Shown here piece by piece: positions 15,001 through 21,017 of a stretch of 64,000 nt of DNA (the first letter of the stretch is position 1; the number at the start of each line of letters is the position of its first letter). Location of the stretch: the NCBI GenBank assembly GCA_045605025.1, contig JAZUPE010000084.1:1-64000 (forward strand). The letters run 5' to 3'. The translations under genes were made by a program, and so were the position numbers. Source of the stretch: SIG598 sp045605025 (GTDB lineage: Bacteria; Bacillota; Clostridia; Oscillospirales; Acutalibacteraceae). The notes below the pieces were generated by a model. The model had not been told where the DNA came from, ran no database searches, and saw only the letters and a list, made by a program, of their open reading frames with translations.

Positions 15001-17299
15001 CGTCAAAATCAACGTCAGTCAGAGACGTACATTCCTCAAAGGGCTTGTCCCCGACGCTGGATACCGCAGCGGGAATGTTGATGTCGGTCAGCCGTTCACA
15101 GCCGAAGAACGAGCCACTGCCTATGCTGGTCACGGTGTCAGCAACAATCACTTCAGCCAGCTGCACGCAGCCGACAAACGCGTTGTCGCCGATGGATGTC
15201 ACGCCGTCTTCAATGACCACCTTGGTGATGCTTTCCGCATGCACCAGCCACGGAGCGGTGAACACCACGTAATCATAATTCATCTGGTTCTCGTAGTCAT
15301 CCATCGCGCCGGTGCCGCTGATGGTAAGGACACCGTCGTCCATTGACCATGTCAGTTTTCCGGCAATTCCGGAAGTAACAGAATCGTCGGGAGGAGTAAT
15401 GTCGCCGGGAGAGGTGACATCACCGGGAGAGGTAACGTCGCCGGGAGAGGTGACGTCGCCGGACTGGGCAAAATGCACGGCAGCGCCGGTGAGAGCGTCA
15501 TTTCCCTCGTTGACGGCAATGGCGTTCCACTCCTCTTCGGTGCCGGAATAATAGACGTTTTCCAGATCCTCGCAATACATGAAGGCATAGCTGCCGACTT
15601 CAGTAACGCTGGCAGGAATTGTAACCTCTGTCATGGCGCGGCAGCAGAAGAACGCATTCTCCCCGATAGCAGTCACGCCCTCGGGAATGATCACGCCGGA
15701 CATCCGGTCGCAGTAATAGAACGCGCTGTCAGCAATCGAAGTCACGCCGGCGGGAATGGTGTATTCACCCTCCAGCGGTCTGGGATATCTGACGAGTTCC
15801 GTAGCGTCTTTGTTGAACAGCACTCCGTTAATTCCGGAATACGCGCTGTTTTCTTCGTCAACAACAAATCCGGAAATGCCGCTGCAGCCTTCAAACGCTG
15901 TCTTGTCAATGCTGATAACGCCGGCAGGAATGGTGATTCCCGTCAGCGAGGTGCATTCTGCGAACGCATAGCTGCCGATTTCGGTCACTCCGGCGGGAAT
16001 TGTAATCTCGCTCAGTGCGTAGCAGCTGGCAAAGGTATTATCTCCGATACGGGTAATACTATCGGGCAAGTCAAGTTCTGTCAGCGAGCTGCAGTAATTG
16101 AACGCTCCGTTGCCGATTTCCGTCACGCCGTCAGGAATATTCAGTCCGGTCAGCGAATAGCAGCCGGAAAACGCGCTCTCGCCGATATATGTAAGGTTGT
16201 CGGGAAGTTCGATGCGTTCCAGCGCACCGCAGCAGTCAAATACATAATCCCATATTTTAGTCACGCCATCGGGTACAGTGAACTGCGTCAGACCGCTGCA
16301 GCCGCCGAAAGCAAAGCCCCAGATGTCGGTGACACTTTCGGGGAGAACCAGTTCAGTCAGAGCGCTGCAGCTGGAAAACGCGCTGGCACCTATGGACGTA
16401 ACGCTGTCGGGGATTTCAATGCTGTCCAGCAGACTGCATTCGCTGAACGCAAAGTGTCCGATGCTGCTGACACCATCGGGAATGGAATATCCGCCTTCTC
16501 TCGCCATGGGATATCTCACAATTTCCGTAGTGTCTTTGCTGAACAGAACGCCGTCGACAGCGGTATATACGGTGTTTTCCTCAGCAACAGCAAATCCGGT
16601 AATGCCGCTGCAGTTGGTGAAGGCTCCGCCGTCAACGGCGGTAACCCCGGCTGAAACGGTCATTTCCGTCAGCGAGGAACAGCCATCAAAAGCAGCGGAT
16701 TCAATCTGCTCCACGCTGTCAGACAAAACGATTTCCGTCAGCGAGCCGCAACCTACGAACGCGCCGAAGCCGATAACGGTTACGCCGTCGGCAACAGTAT
16801 ACTTTCCGCCCTTTGTAACAGGGCACTTGATGAGCTTTGTGCCGTCCTTGCTGAACAGCACGCCGTCAACGCTGGAATAATGCTGATTGGCTTCGGAGAC
16901 GTTAATGCTGTCAACGCCTCCGAAGATGTTGTTTAAGATATTATTCTCGGCCTCAACGTCCGTTACGTCCGCGCCGATGAATATCTTATCAAATTCAGCC
17001 AAGTGGTCACTCCACGGCACTTCCGCGTAGTAAAGAATATCCGGAAATTCACCGCTGCCGCTGAAGGACAGAGTCCGGCTGTCGTCAATCAACCATGTCA
17101 GATCGCCGAATTCACCTGAAGCGACTGTTCCCGCGGATTGCGAAACCACGCTCTTGTTCCCGTCTTCCACGGCCGGCATAGCCACCGCAAGCATTGAGCC
17201 GTAAGAACTCCAGACAATGCAGAACGTCATTGCTGTCGCTATTATTTTCTTCCATCCGGAACGAGGACGGTCAGATTCATTGTAATTCCTCTGGAACAT
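1..17299 (-). CDS. Giant secreted BspA-type leucine-rich-repeat protein, 3' end outside window
   Basis: One frame stays open from an ATG at 17299 (AAGGAG 8-9 nt upstream) to position 1: 5766 codons with no stop, so the full protein exceeds 600 kDa. The N-terminus has basic residues (SGWKK) then a hydrophobic stretch ending LAVAMPA, a likely Sec signal. The rest is roughly 200 LRR_5/BspA repeats of about 23 residues with the pattern SVTSIGxxAFxxCxSLTxIxIP. They are grouped into about 15 modules of 0.9-1.8 kb, each opened by a beta-strand header (LTISGTGDMPDF ... PW) seen near 17060, 15320, 14190, 12380, 11340, 10500, 9490, 8620, 7210, 6120, 5090, 4010, 2860, 1830 and 610. Most modules also carry a DGVLFNKD strand. 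Such proteins are cell-surface adhesins or binders in gut Clostridia; ligand and anchoring cannot be told because the C-terminus is missing. The long plus-strand open frames opposite are by-products of the repeat codons. Confidence 0.93.
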   Translation of the reverse strand, partial: MFQRNYNESDRPRSGWKKIIATAMTFCIVWSSYGSMLAVAMPAVEDGNKSVVSQSAGTVASGEFGDLTWLIDDSRTLSFSGSGEFPDILYYAEVPWSDHLAEFDKIFIGADVTDVEAENNILNNIFGGVDSINVSEANQHYSSVDGVLFSKDGTKLIKCPVTKGGKYTVADGVTVIGFGAFVGCGSLTEIVLSDSVEQIESAAFDGCSSLTEMTVSAGVTAVDGGAFTNCSGITGFAVAEENTVYTAVDGVLFSKDTTEIVRYPMAREGGYSIPDGVSSIGHFAFSECSLLDSIEIPDSVTSIGASAFSSCSALTELVLPESVTDIWGFAFGGCSGLTQFTVPDGVTKIWDYVFDCCGALERIELPDNLTYIGESAFSGCYSLTGLNIPDGVTEIGNGAFNYCSSLTELDLPDSITRIGDNTFASCYALSEITIPAGVTEIGSYAFAECTSLTGITIPAGVISIDKTAFEGCSGISGFVVDEENSAYSGINGVLFNKDATELVRYPRPLEGEYTIPAGVTSIADSAFYYCDRMSGVIIPEGVTAIGENAFFCCRAMTEVTIPASVTEVGSYAFMYCEDLENVYYSGTEEEWNAIAVNEGNDALTGAAVHFAQSGDVTSPGDVTSPGDVTSPGDITPPDDSVTSGIAGKLTWSMDDGVLTISGTGAMDDYENQMNYDYVVFTAPWLVHAESITKVVIEDGVTSIGDNAFVGCVQLAEVIVADTVTSIGSGSFFGCERLTDINIPAAVSSVGDKPFEECTSLTDVDFDENNSRYTYIDGVLFNKDITALEDCLITKAGEYTVPDSVTSIEPVAFGGCSLLTAIILPEGLERIENGAFAACRSLTEINLPDSVAEIGDTAFVGCQSLRSITIPSGITSIGEYLFTSCDSLTDVSIPDGVEEIGSLAFYGCHSLTGIDIPESVTVIADSAFSYCVSLTDIVLPQDITSIADSTFCGCASLTEVYIPAGVVGIGSNAFYDCEALTDVFYDGTAEDWSKISFASGNEVLARANIHYSQSDSVSSGDVGDVRWTVDGGTLIISGSGAIPGFSIPGETPWSGFSSSITKIIIGEGVTDIGDRAFDGLAGVTEVVLNEGLNWIGYRAFAGCAALESIELPDSLKTIGTSAFYNCAALSEIDMGSGLEYIEDGAMSCTGIRTVEFPDSLIEIGGWAFNGCSQLTSVSFGSGMRTLNDGAFFECPNIESVTFKNGIETIGSSAFSGCKALVSIAIPDSVKIIDKWAFQNCEALASVTFGKNLEVIEEGSFEGTSITGINLPDGLRVIGESAFARCAGITELVIPQTVENVGNWAFADCTGLESVEIGNGVTGIGEGAFSGCGGIESIDIPDSVKTIGRWAFAGCEALGSVTFGSGLELIDESAFSGVPVESLVFPDSLVTIGKWAFAGCGTLTSVTFGQNLELIDEGAFEECNISSLDLPAGLKTIGDCAFKGDPVKTLVFPDSLVTIGKWVFQDCETLTSVTFGKGLEVIDEGAFEGTSITSVNLPDGLRKIGESAFVRCAGITEIVVPLTVDSIGHWAFADCTSLKSVVLKGGVTDIGDGTFCGCTGLESVVIPDSVTSIGQWAFADCAAIKEVRYSGSEEDWANIDGIEDQWELNNAESITYGHRVVASSGELGDKLVWSLDENGTLIISGTGDIPDFEEAYYGENVAPWSEHNSGIRKVVISDGVTRIGDYAFAGLSELLFVTVPDSVTSIGDSAFAGCTSLPGISIPDSVEEIGEYAFFGCYALKSISIPDGVTSIARCTFLTCFALSDVAIPDSVTSIGDSAFRGCEHLTGIVIPGSVESIGDDAFNGAGLSSITLPDSVTSIGSDAFLFCPLTSVYIPASVTHIGSGAFVGCTPLTGIEVAAGNNSYSSRDGVLFDRNATVIIRVPQTITGEYVIPESVTTVDEYAFYECDNLTGVYIPDSVTAVGEGAFDDCTALETVYYSGSEGNWNNIVIDEYNQCLTEADIRFNHTVGDATDLTWTVNEYGVLIISGTGNMPNYENPLTSENPESIAPWKALSNDVVTVVIDEGITSIGDCAFAGFFELESIWIPVGVTRIGAQAFFSCTSLTTVPLPDGLTSIGDGAFVSCTSLTSVDIPTSVTSIGAQVFNGCWSMYGYSVLVGNNSFTVVDNVLFSKDMTTLYECFYNKEGKYAIPESVTAIADYAFCSCRELTGVSIPAGVTKIGRYAFYRCDSMSVVFIPAGVTEIDSDAFAFCDSLKDVLYAGSEEEWNNIIIAGGNECLASANVHYNSSPDDGVKSTWDISEDGTLTISCYGEMEDYYSHFNWDSHVDAPWLERADEIKKVVIREGVTSIGDGAFMDCGKLTEIIIPDGVTRIGFCAFEGCRSLTEINIPASVSTIESEAFDHCAALTAINVAEENAKYSSVEGVLIDSDNSSLIKCPEKKTGKYSVPDGIYEINYGAFSNCSQLTEIFVSASVAEIAIYAFEDCDSLTALIVDPDNEYYTSISGSLFNKQKTELHTHWARLQEYAIPGGVEVIMSGAFAYNDTLEKVSLPEGVTTIDNMAFVACSSLTEITLPGTLTNINGWAFSGCGGLIDVYFTGTGEEWNKIEIAEGNECLTGATIHFADDIVADYECGKNLTWSLVDGVLTISGQGSMYDWNEERYAPWFGQRIDQLIISDGVTTIGDRAFFDRSGCNYFSSVDIPASVKHISDTAFLNNGRLTDIFVDTRNYFYDSRDGVLFSDDWKELITYPAGRYNEKYYVPDFVERIGDSAFRAARKIEAIHISDSVKEIGEFAFDSCASLKSIVLPEGITRIGERMFYCCYELEGLEIPAGVTSIGKEAFVNCSVLGKITIPNTVTVIEDSAFGSFAGNNVAGPIEGVDGLRTLKDIYFIGTEDEWNRIEIGADNDILEYADVHFPQKFAPDVYYIINGNGTLYISGTGAIGDYDNARTVAYPVYIAPWQDKADTISKVIICDGVTAIGDCAFAGFIKLTDVKIPSSVKRIGSEAFFACESLASISLPEGVTTIDSNAFSYCSVLSQINIPSTVTSIGSRIFRGCSNLGYVTVAKGNDHYTLSDGVLFSKDGTVLCEVVYQIYDEYIVPDGVTSIADYAFESKALSGVVIPDSVTSIGEGAFRACGNLQEVAVPEGVISIGEEAFAACDNLAVVNIPSSVTTIGKDAFASDSMEAINVAEGNGSYCDIDGVLFNADAAQLIRFPQAKSGDYTVPAGVTEIGDYAFFYSTGLTGIVMPDGLVSIGERAFSYCRSLTDVTLPDSVTTIGDYAFYDCELSGIDIPDGLSVIGKGVFGCNNLTEVTIPESVTTIDTYAFQSNRIKSVTISTGVERIGEYAFAWNDELTDVYFTGTEEQWNTIDIAAEGNENLLGATFHFAQSVGDGLSYIIDANGTLTIRGTGDMPDFGWDEKAAPWYANSAQIRKVIILDGITSIGSRAFAELSNVTSVEIADSVSSIEDSAFCNCTSLTSVVIPDGVQTISMGTFSGCISLSDVVVPESVTSIDREAFESCLSLKTIDLPDSITEIQMNAFFASGLTSITIPAGVTSFEREVFLDCLSLAEINAAEGNNSYSSVDGVLFNKDATQLVMFPQGRGGEYAIPDGVTTIGPSAFFPCRKLTGVTIPDSVITIGECSFAWCDSLTEITLPDSVSSIGSNAFANCTSLTEIVLPERLTGIAFSTFRDCAGLAAITIPAGVTSIEDLAFFGCTSLTDVYFTGTDAEWNQIVIGGSNDRLTNANIHIAKYICGDNLIYTFDADGTLTISGTGDIPDFDSYSHWWDCEPWASRRAYVRKIVIEDGITRIGSRAFYDVVNVSSVEIADSVTSIGEEAFCHCENLSEIDIPDSVTSIEQGAFGACLSLTSVIIPDKVQIISAKLFQTCWSLSDVVIPDSVTSIDAFAFDDCRSLKTIDLPDSITEIRMNAFLNSGLTSITIPAGVISIGVDELSGLDLLAINVAEANNSYSSIDGVLFNKDATQLVMFPKAKSGDYTVPAGVTEICDYAFLASTGLTGVDIPDGLVSIGECAFYNCRSLTAITIPAGVTSIEDLAFSGCHSLTDVYFTGTDAEWNQIAIGDGNKALTNANIHIAKYVWGEDFFYTIDVDGTLTISGTGDMPESAVPWASRSDSIRNIVIEEGVTNIGSHVFFNLENVTSVEIPEGVTSIDMGAFSNCVKLASIDIPDSVSSIEDSAFCNCSSLTSVVIPDGVQAIILGTFSGCTSLSDVVVPESVTSIDAFAFEGCSSLKSIDLPDSITEIRMNAFNNCGLTSITIPAGVTRFESGAFLDCLSLAAINVAEGNNSYSSVDGVLFNNDATQLVMFPQGRGGEYTVPDGVTEISNNAFNNCGLLTGIVFPASVNAIGSYAFYRCNALTELVLPEGLKEIVYGTFCECEGLATVTIPAGVTQIEGYAFSGCDSLTDVYFTGTDAEWNQIAIGAGNEALTGANINIAKYVCGENLFYTIDADGTLTISGTGDMPTFDRDENAAPWASRSGSIRKIVIEDGVTGIGSCAFAGLENVTSVEIPEGVTRIGEGAFYDCSSLTSIVIPDGVQTISAEQFCGCTSLSDVVIPDGLTEIGAGAFARSGLTGITIPGSVTKIGDCAFADCALLTGITISDGVTSIGREAFIYCPLTSVYIPASVTHIASDAFVCSPLTAINVAEANTSYSSIDGVLFNKDATQLIVYPRGKSGEYAIPDSVTQIGEGAFSGCNSLTGVTIPDSVITIGAYAFFDCDSLTEITLPDSVTQIGESAFAFCSSLTAIAIPDGVDSIGEGAFIGCNSVTEITLPAGVTSIEDRAFFDCTSLTDVYFTGTDAEWNQIVIGEGNDCLTNANIHIAKYVCGENLFYTIDADGTLTISGTGDMPDFDGAENSAPWYANSAQIRKVVILDGITSIGSYAFAGLENVTSVEIADSVSSIGDWAFVRCVKLSTIDIPDSVVSIEQGVFSECFSLTSIVIPEGVPSIGDATFAGCTALTEVDIPASVNSIGNNVFMDCFSLTAINVAEESNSYSSADGVLFNKDATQLIVCPLGKSGEYTIPDGVTHICDDAFVGCKALTGIAIPDSVRHIGAFAFVGCKALTGIDIPDGVDSIGEGAFIGCNSLTEITLPDGLTEISDRLFESCSGITGVTVPVSVKTIGKGAFDYCSSLTDVYFTGTDTEWSNIAIGANNEKLTGANIHCAKYALGEDVFYIIDKDGILTISGTGDMPDYNYDASTGEALNPAPWHADRALIRKVVILEGVTGIGRNAFYDCDALTGITVPSSVTRIDGSATDRCGAFAGYTVAEGSDSFAAVDGVLFNKAMTEIIDVPQTKSGEYTIPGSVTDMREYAFSECVSLTDVAVPGSVEEISEGAFKGCISLNRVTIEYGVKNIGSEAFFDCRCLSGISIPGSVTGIGQNAFASCLSLTGVTIPEGVVTICDSAFYNCAALTGVIIPASVGYIGRNTFGACAVLESIDVAENNYVYVDIDGVLFDKTVTRLIKFPSRSRITEYAVPDSVTVIEDAAFEMSTGLTSVSIPGGVDHIGEYTFSGCTSLTEVYLNEKLTVIAENAFAGCAAITDVYFTGAENVWNRLPIADGNNCLTDAAIHFGKLDCGASLSCYYDGNGTLFIEGTGDMQDFASGDGTPWAAHNASITKVVVGEGVTSIGKNAFTALPNLKEAVLSEGLTKIRDSAFAGCENLDTIELPDSLNEIGASAFAGCSKLTGISLGSSMKILRAGAFSECVNLGSVAFNNGLTTIEAEASYGCSALEEIEIPDSVTNIGASAFEGCTAPRAADIGSGISSVSDRVFAGCKSLETIAIPEKVTSIGNEAFTG
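4430..7050 (-). repeat. Recent internal duplication in the LRR gene (offset 2175 bp)
   Basis: The segment about 4430-4875 is repeated with few differences at about 6605-7050. Anchor words such as the CCCTGCGGGAAC motif at 4455 and 6630, and the GGCAGTCC motif at 4561 and 6736, are both exactly 2175 bp (725 codons) apart. A third, more diverged relative lies around 5460-5890. The in-frame offset points to growth of the gene by duplication of whole module pairs. Confidence 0.8.
15389..15460 (-). repeat. Four 18-bp tandem repeats encoding SPGDVT linker
   Basis: Units at 15389-15406, 15407-15424, 15425-15442 and 15443-15460 encode, on the minus strand, a Pro/Gly/Asp/Thr hexapeptide (SPGDVT; the last copy degenerates to PPGDIT-like sequence). 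It lies inside a module header of the giant LRR protein and is its only low-complexity insert that I saw. Likely a flexible linker and a slippage-prone site; the 18-bp unit keeps frame when copy number changes. Confidence 0.85.
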
Positions 17300-18023
17300 A
17301 ATTGTTATCTCCTTCAGATGAATTGGTTATCTTTATCTCCGGCAGGCAACGGTCTTTCCGAAAACGTTTCATTATCCTCAGCGTATGTCCATCGGAAACA
17401 CAGCCCGGCATTAACTGATATAAATTCCTTATATAATATCCTTATATAATATATATAGAACCAGCATAACGATATCACCATTTGCATAATTTGTCAATTG
17501 CCGCCAGCAAATAATTTGGAAATGTTTCCGAATCATTGACAGTATCAATTTTCACAGACCCCCTTCTCAAGTGTCATCACCGAAAAAGAGGGCGGGTGGC
17601 TGAGATTAGTGTTCCGGAGACAGAATTACAGTTTTCCTCTTGCTGTTGACTGGCTTATTTGATTATGACATAATATCATTAATCATGCGTCGGTGATCCG
17701 TGCCAATGCTTCTCCGGTCGTTGTACAGATGACCTGATCTGACAACATACAAAGCCAAACAGGCGGCATTTTTCTTCCAGGCCGATCTGCGCAGCAAATG
17801 CCTCTCTTTGATAGTTCTTTCTGCCGTGATAATCCGCCCGGACAGAGCCGGCATCGGGTGTTTTTCTGCCGCGATGAAGTCATTTCCGGATCAGTTGCCA
17901 TAGGTTGTCTCCGGCGCGGACGACATCTTCCTGTTTTTCAGCCGTAACGGCCTGTCGACGATGCCGTAATTTAATTCTACTCTTATTTCTACTCTTATTT
18001 CAGATCTTTGGAGTGACACAATT
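17300..18023. other. Intergenic region between divergent LRR and dehydrogenase genes
   Basis: Holds the LRR promoter and AT-rich repeated TATATAAT words near 17425-17460. Two overlapping minus-strand open frames (63 and 72 codons, 17663-17901) have no convincing ribosome binding site or family resemblance and I do not call them. Just before 18024 there is a pyrimidine-rich repeat (CTACTCTTATTT twice, 17972-17998). No clear promoter for the 18024 gene was recognised. Confidence 0.6.
17469..17497 (-). promoter_or_regulatory. Sigma-A-type promoter for the LRR gene
   Basis: On the minus strand TTGACA (17497-17492), 17-nt spacer, TATCGT (17474-17469). The -35 is perfect and the -10 matches 4 of 6. 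It would give a leader of about 165 nt before the ATG at 17299; that leader contains a repeated CCTTATATAATAT word (17426-17455). Confidence 0.5.
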
Positions 18024-19637
18024 ATGCTTAAAATGAATTTATCTTCTCTCTCCGACACCCGCTGGACGGACGCTCAGGTGCGTCTGCCAGGCTATTCCGC
18101 ATCAGACACTGCAGCCGCCGCTATTGCCCGCCCTCAATGGGTGCATTTCGGTGCCGGTAATATCTTTCGCGGTTTTATTGCCCGCATCGCACAGCGCCTA
18201 CTGGAGGACAATCTGATCGACGGCGGCATCATCGCTGCCGACACCTTTGACTATGAGATCATAGAAAAGATATACCGCCCATATGACAATCTTACCATGA
18301 TGGTGGATCTTTCCGCCGATGGATCCACCTCCTGCGAGATCATCGGCAGCGTAGCGCAGGCGCTGTGCGCAGGCTGTGATTATCCCGATGATCTTGACCG
18401 CCTGAAAGACAGTTTCGCCGCTCCCTCGCTGCAGCTGGTCAGCTTCACAATTACCGAAAAGGGCTATGCTCTGCGGGGAATGGACGGTCAATTTCTGCCT
18501 GTGGTGCTGGCTGATTTTGAAGGCGGCCCCGCCAATGCCCGGCATGCCATGAGCGTGGTGTGCGCCCTTGTGCATCACCGCTACAAAACCTGCGGTTCAC
18601 CCGTCGCGCTTGCCAGCATGGACAACTGCAGCGAAAACGGCAAGGTGCTCATGGACAGCATCATGGAAATTGCCCGCCAGTGGCAGTCCAGAGGATTTGT
18701 GGACAATGGTTATATTGATTACCTCTCCGATCCGGCACGTTGTTCTTTCCCCTGGAGCATGATCGACAAGATCACGCCCCGTCCCGCACAGTCGGTAGAG
18801 AAGATTCTTGCCGAAAAGGGCATTGGTTTCATGTCGCCGGTTACCACCTCGCGCGGCACCTATATTGCTCCCTTTGTCAACGCCGAGATTCCTCAGTACC
18901 TGGTGCTGGAAGACAGCTTTCCCAATGGCCGTCCCCCGCTGGAAAAGGCCGGGGTATACATGACCGACCGCGAAACGGTCAACAAATCCGAACGCATGAA
19001 GGTAATGACCTGCCTCAACCCCTTGCATACCGCTCTGGCAGTCTTCGGCTGCCTGCTGAATTACAGAAGCATCGCTGACGAAATGAAGGACCTGCAGCTG
19101 CGTCGTCTGGCAGAACGCATCGGCAGGGAGGAGGGAATGCCCGTGGTGACAGACCCCGGTATTATCCGTCCGGAGGCTTTTCTCGACGAGGTGCTGACCC
19201 AACGTCTGCCTAATCCGTTTATCCCTGATATGCCGCAGCGTATCGCCACCGATACCAGCCAGAAAATTCCTGTGCGCTTCGGACAGACCATCCGCGCCTA
19301 TATCGAAAGCGATTCTCTGGAGGTAACGTCACTTGAGTGTATCCCGCTTGCCATTGCCGGCTGGCTGCGCTATCTGCTCGCCGTTGATGACAACGGCTGT
19401 CCTATGGAGGTCAGCCCTGATCCTATGCTGATACAGCTTCAGGACCAGCTGGCTGAGGTTCGTTTTGGCTGTCCCGCCTCCTGTTCCAACCAGCTGGAGG
19501 GTATTCTGTCCAACAAAAACCTTTTCGCTGCTGACCTGTGCAAATGCGGACTTGCCCCGAAGATATATGACATGCTGGCTCAGATGCTGGAGGGCGAGGG
19601 CGCAGTGCGTAGGACTCTTGTGAAATATCTCGGCTGA
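18024..19637 (+). CDS. Mannitol dehydrogenase family oxidoreductase, fructuronate/tagaturonate reductase-like
   Basis: 537 residues, close to the usual size for this NAD-dependent polyol dehydrogenase family (Rossmann domain, then an all-alpha C-terminal catalytic domain). The dinucleotide-binding segment VHFGAGNIFRGF (residues about 40-51) is typical of the uronate branch (fructuronate/tagaturonate reductases). A second conserved stretch, NKSERMKVMTCLNPLH (about 321-336), carries the catalytic K..N..H-type residues of the family. GGAG lies 10 nt before the ATG; an internal ATG three codons on is possible. No signal peptide, so cytoplasmic. The likely role is reduction of fructuronate to mannonate, which would fit the GH115 alpha-glucuronidase at 51-54 kb, but the genes are not adjacent and the exact substrate is inferred. 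A strong terminator follows at 19899. Confidence 0.82.
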   Translation: MLKMNLSSLSDTRWTDAQVRLPGYSASDTAAAAIARPQWVHFGAGNIFRGFIARIAQRLLEDNLIDGGIIAADTFDYEIIEKIYRPYDNLTMMVDLSADGSTSCEIIGSVAQALCAGCDYPDDLDRLKDSFAAPSLQLVSFTITEKGYALRGMDGQFLPVVLADFEGGPANARHAMSVVCALVHHRYKTCGSPVALASMDNCSENGKVLMDSIMEIARQWQSRGFVDNGYIDYLSDPARCSFPWSMIDKITPRPAQSVEKILAEKGIGFMSPVTTSRGTYIAPFVNAEIPQYLVLEDSFPNGRPPLEKAGVYMTDRETVNKSERMKVMTCLNPLHTALAVFGCLLNYRSIADEMKDLQLRRLAERIGREEGMPVVTDPGIIRPEAFLDEVLTQRLPNPFIPDMPQRIATDTSQKIPVRFGQTIRAYIESDSLEVTSLECIPLAIAGWLRYLLAVDDNGCPMEVSPDPMLIQLQDQLAEVRFGCPASCSNQLEGILSNKNLFAADLCKCGLAPKIYDMLAQMLEGEGAVRRTLVKYLG

Positions 19638-19997
19638 AATTCACGCATTACGCTTGCCGGAGCCGCTCGTAAGCGTAACATGGCGCTTGCCTGCAACGCT
19701 ATGCAGCACCATCTGTCCTGTCCCGATATCACTGCGACGGGACAGAAACGCGTGCTGCGCACCCCAGGACATTTTGTCTGATGAATAATTATTTCAGCGC
19801 CGTTCCGGCTCATTTGCACGCAAAAGTGTGCAGACGAACCGAAACGGCGCTGTCGGTTTTGAATGGTGCCTTTATTCTGTATGCCCGGCAAATATATAAT
19901 GCGGTGCCGGTTTGATATGGCACCGCATCAGATTTTTTCGTATACTATGATTCAGCAGCCCTTAACCGGATCTGCGTTTCCATGCTCGGGGTTATTT
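19638..19997. other. Intergenic region with two hairpins, no gene
   Basis: Between convergent genes. Contains an imperfect long hairpin at 19795-19852 (arms CAGCGCCGTT and AACGGCGCTG with an inner TGCAC/GTGCA stem) followed by CGGTTTT, and the terminator described separately. No open frame of note. Confidence 0.6.
19899..19937 (+). terminator. Rho-independent terminator after the dehydrogenase gene
   Basis: Perfect 10-bp stem ATGCGGTGCC (19899-19908) and GGCACCGCAT (19919-19928), 10-nt loop, then GATTTTTT on the plus strand. Confidence 0.85.
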
Positions 19998-21017
19998 CTA
20001 TACCATCCATTGCATGACGGTCTTGTAAGGGTTTGAAAAGTCAGCGGTGAATGCGTTGTTCATGTCTTCAACCGTACGAACCGGAACAATGTCCCGAATG
20101 ATACGGCGCAGGCGGCTCTGCATATCAGGCTTCTTTTCCATCAGATCACGCGTCTCCACAAAGTCTTCCACGGTAGATCGGCTTCTGCCTACAAGCGTAA
20201 GGCCGCGTTCAAGAACCATGCGTGTATTAATCGGTACCGGCCTCTCCGAAACCCCGAGAAGCATAATAGTTCCCTGGGGATTGATGATATCGATTATGGA
20301 GTTAATGATCTGGCCGGATCCCTGTCCTCCGACACACTCAAAAGCATGATCCACGCGGATGTTTGCAGGAAGTCTGTCGGAATAGTACACCTCATCGGCA
20401 AAGGAGAAAAGACTGAGCTTTTCGTCCACAACACCCATAATGTGAAGCCGCGCTTCCGGTATCAGCATCCGGATCAGCATAGCAGTGACATAACCCAGAT
20501 TTCCGTCTCCGAACACAGCTATGTTGTTTCTGGACGAGTGTGCAGTGCATATAAAGGTTGTGACGGCGTGCATTGCGACGCTCACCAGTTCACAGATGGA
20601 GGCGATATCGTCATCAATGGTATCGTAGGGTACAACGCAGCCACGGGGCGCGGAAACATATTCCTGCATGAACCCGTCGCAGGAACTGGCGCAAAATCCG
20701 GACGAGAACGCATAATTGTCCCGTATAACTCCGGATGGCACAGAAGGACGGTTGGGCACCAGCAGCACTTTTTGCCCGGGTTTGTATATGCCTGCTGCGT
20801 CGTGTACAACCATACCTGCACATTCATGAATCAGTGCCATGGGCAGTTTTTTGCTGAGGGTCTCGGGAGAGCGCAATCCCTGATAATACCGCTGATCCGC
20901 GGCGCATATGGAAAGAAATTTCGGCCGCACGATAATCTCCGGTGTGTTGAGATCCATGGTGCAGAAATTAACCTGTATCTGTTTCGGGGCAACAAGCCTG
21001 AAAACCCTGTTAATCAT
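19998..21017 (-). CDS. tarJ: TarJ-like ribulose-5-phosphate reductase (zinc-type alcohol dehydrogenase fold)
   Basis: 339 residues of the medium-chain dehydrogenase family: N-terminal GroES-like part with zinc/active-site motifs SICAADQRYYQG and ALIHECAGMV, then a Rossmann part with VFGDGNLGYV. TarJ makes ribitol 5-phosphate from ribulose 5-phosphate with NADPH, feeding the TarI cytidylyltransferase. The start overlaps the end of the tarI-like gene by 8 nt, so the two are translationally coupled, the usual tarI-tarJ arrangement in wall teichoic acid and capsule loci. The C-terminal residues run to 19998 and face the dehydrogenase terminator. Ribitol is the best guess for the polyol, but related proteins may act on other ketose phosphates. 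Confidence 0.83.
   Translation of the reverse strand: MINRVFRLVAPKQIQVNFCTMDLNTPEIIVRPKFLSICAADQRYYQGLRSPETLSKKLPMALIHECAGMVVHDAAGIYKPGQKVLLVPNRPSVPSGVIRDNYAFSSGFCASSCDGFMQEYVSAPRGCVVPYDTIDDDIASICELVSVAMHAVTTFICTAHSSRNNIAVFGDGNLGYVTAMLIRMLIPEARLHIMGVVDEKLSLFSFADEVYYSDRLPANIRVDHAFECVGGQGSGQIINSIIDIINPQGTIMLLGVSERPVPINTRMVLERGLTLVGRSRSTVEDFVETRDLMEKKPDMQSRLRRIIRDIVPVRTVEDMNNAFTADFSNPYKTVMQWMV

Noticed and set aside
15389..15460. A minisatellite of mobile origin
   Set aside because: The 18-bp array is in frame and encodes a simple linker peptide, so it is explained by coding slippage.
1..17299. CRISPR-like periodic repeats in the first 17 kb
   Set aside because: The ~69-bp periodicity is in-frame LRR coding sequence with varied units, not identical repeats with unique spacers.
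17663..17901. Two overlapping minus-strand frames of 63 and 72 codons
   Set aside because: No ribosome binding site and no conserved features; they overlap each other in different frames.
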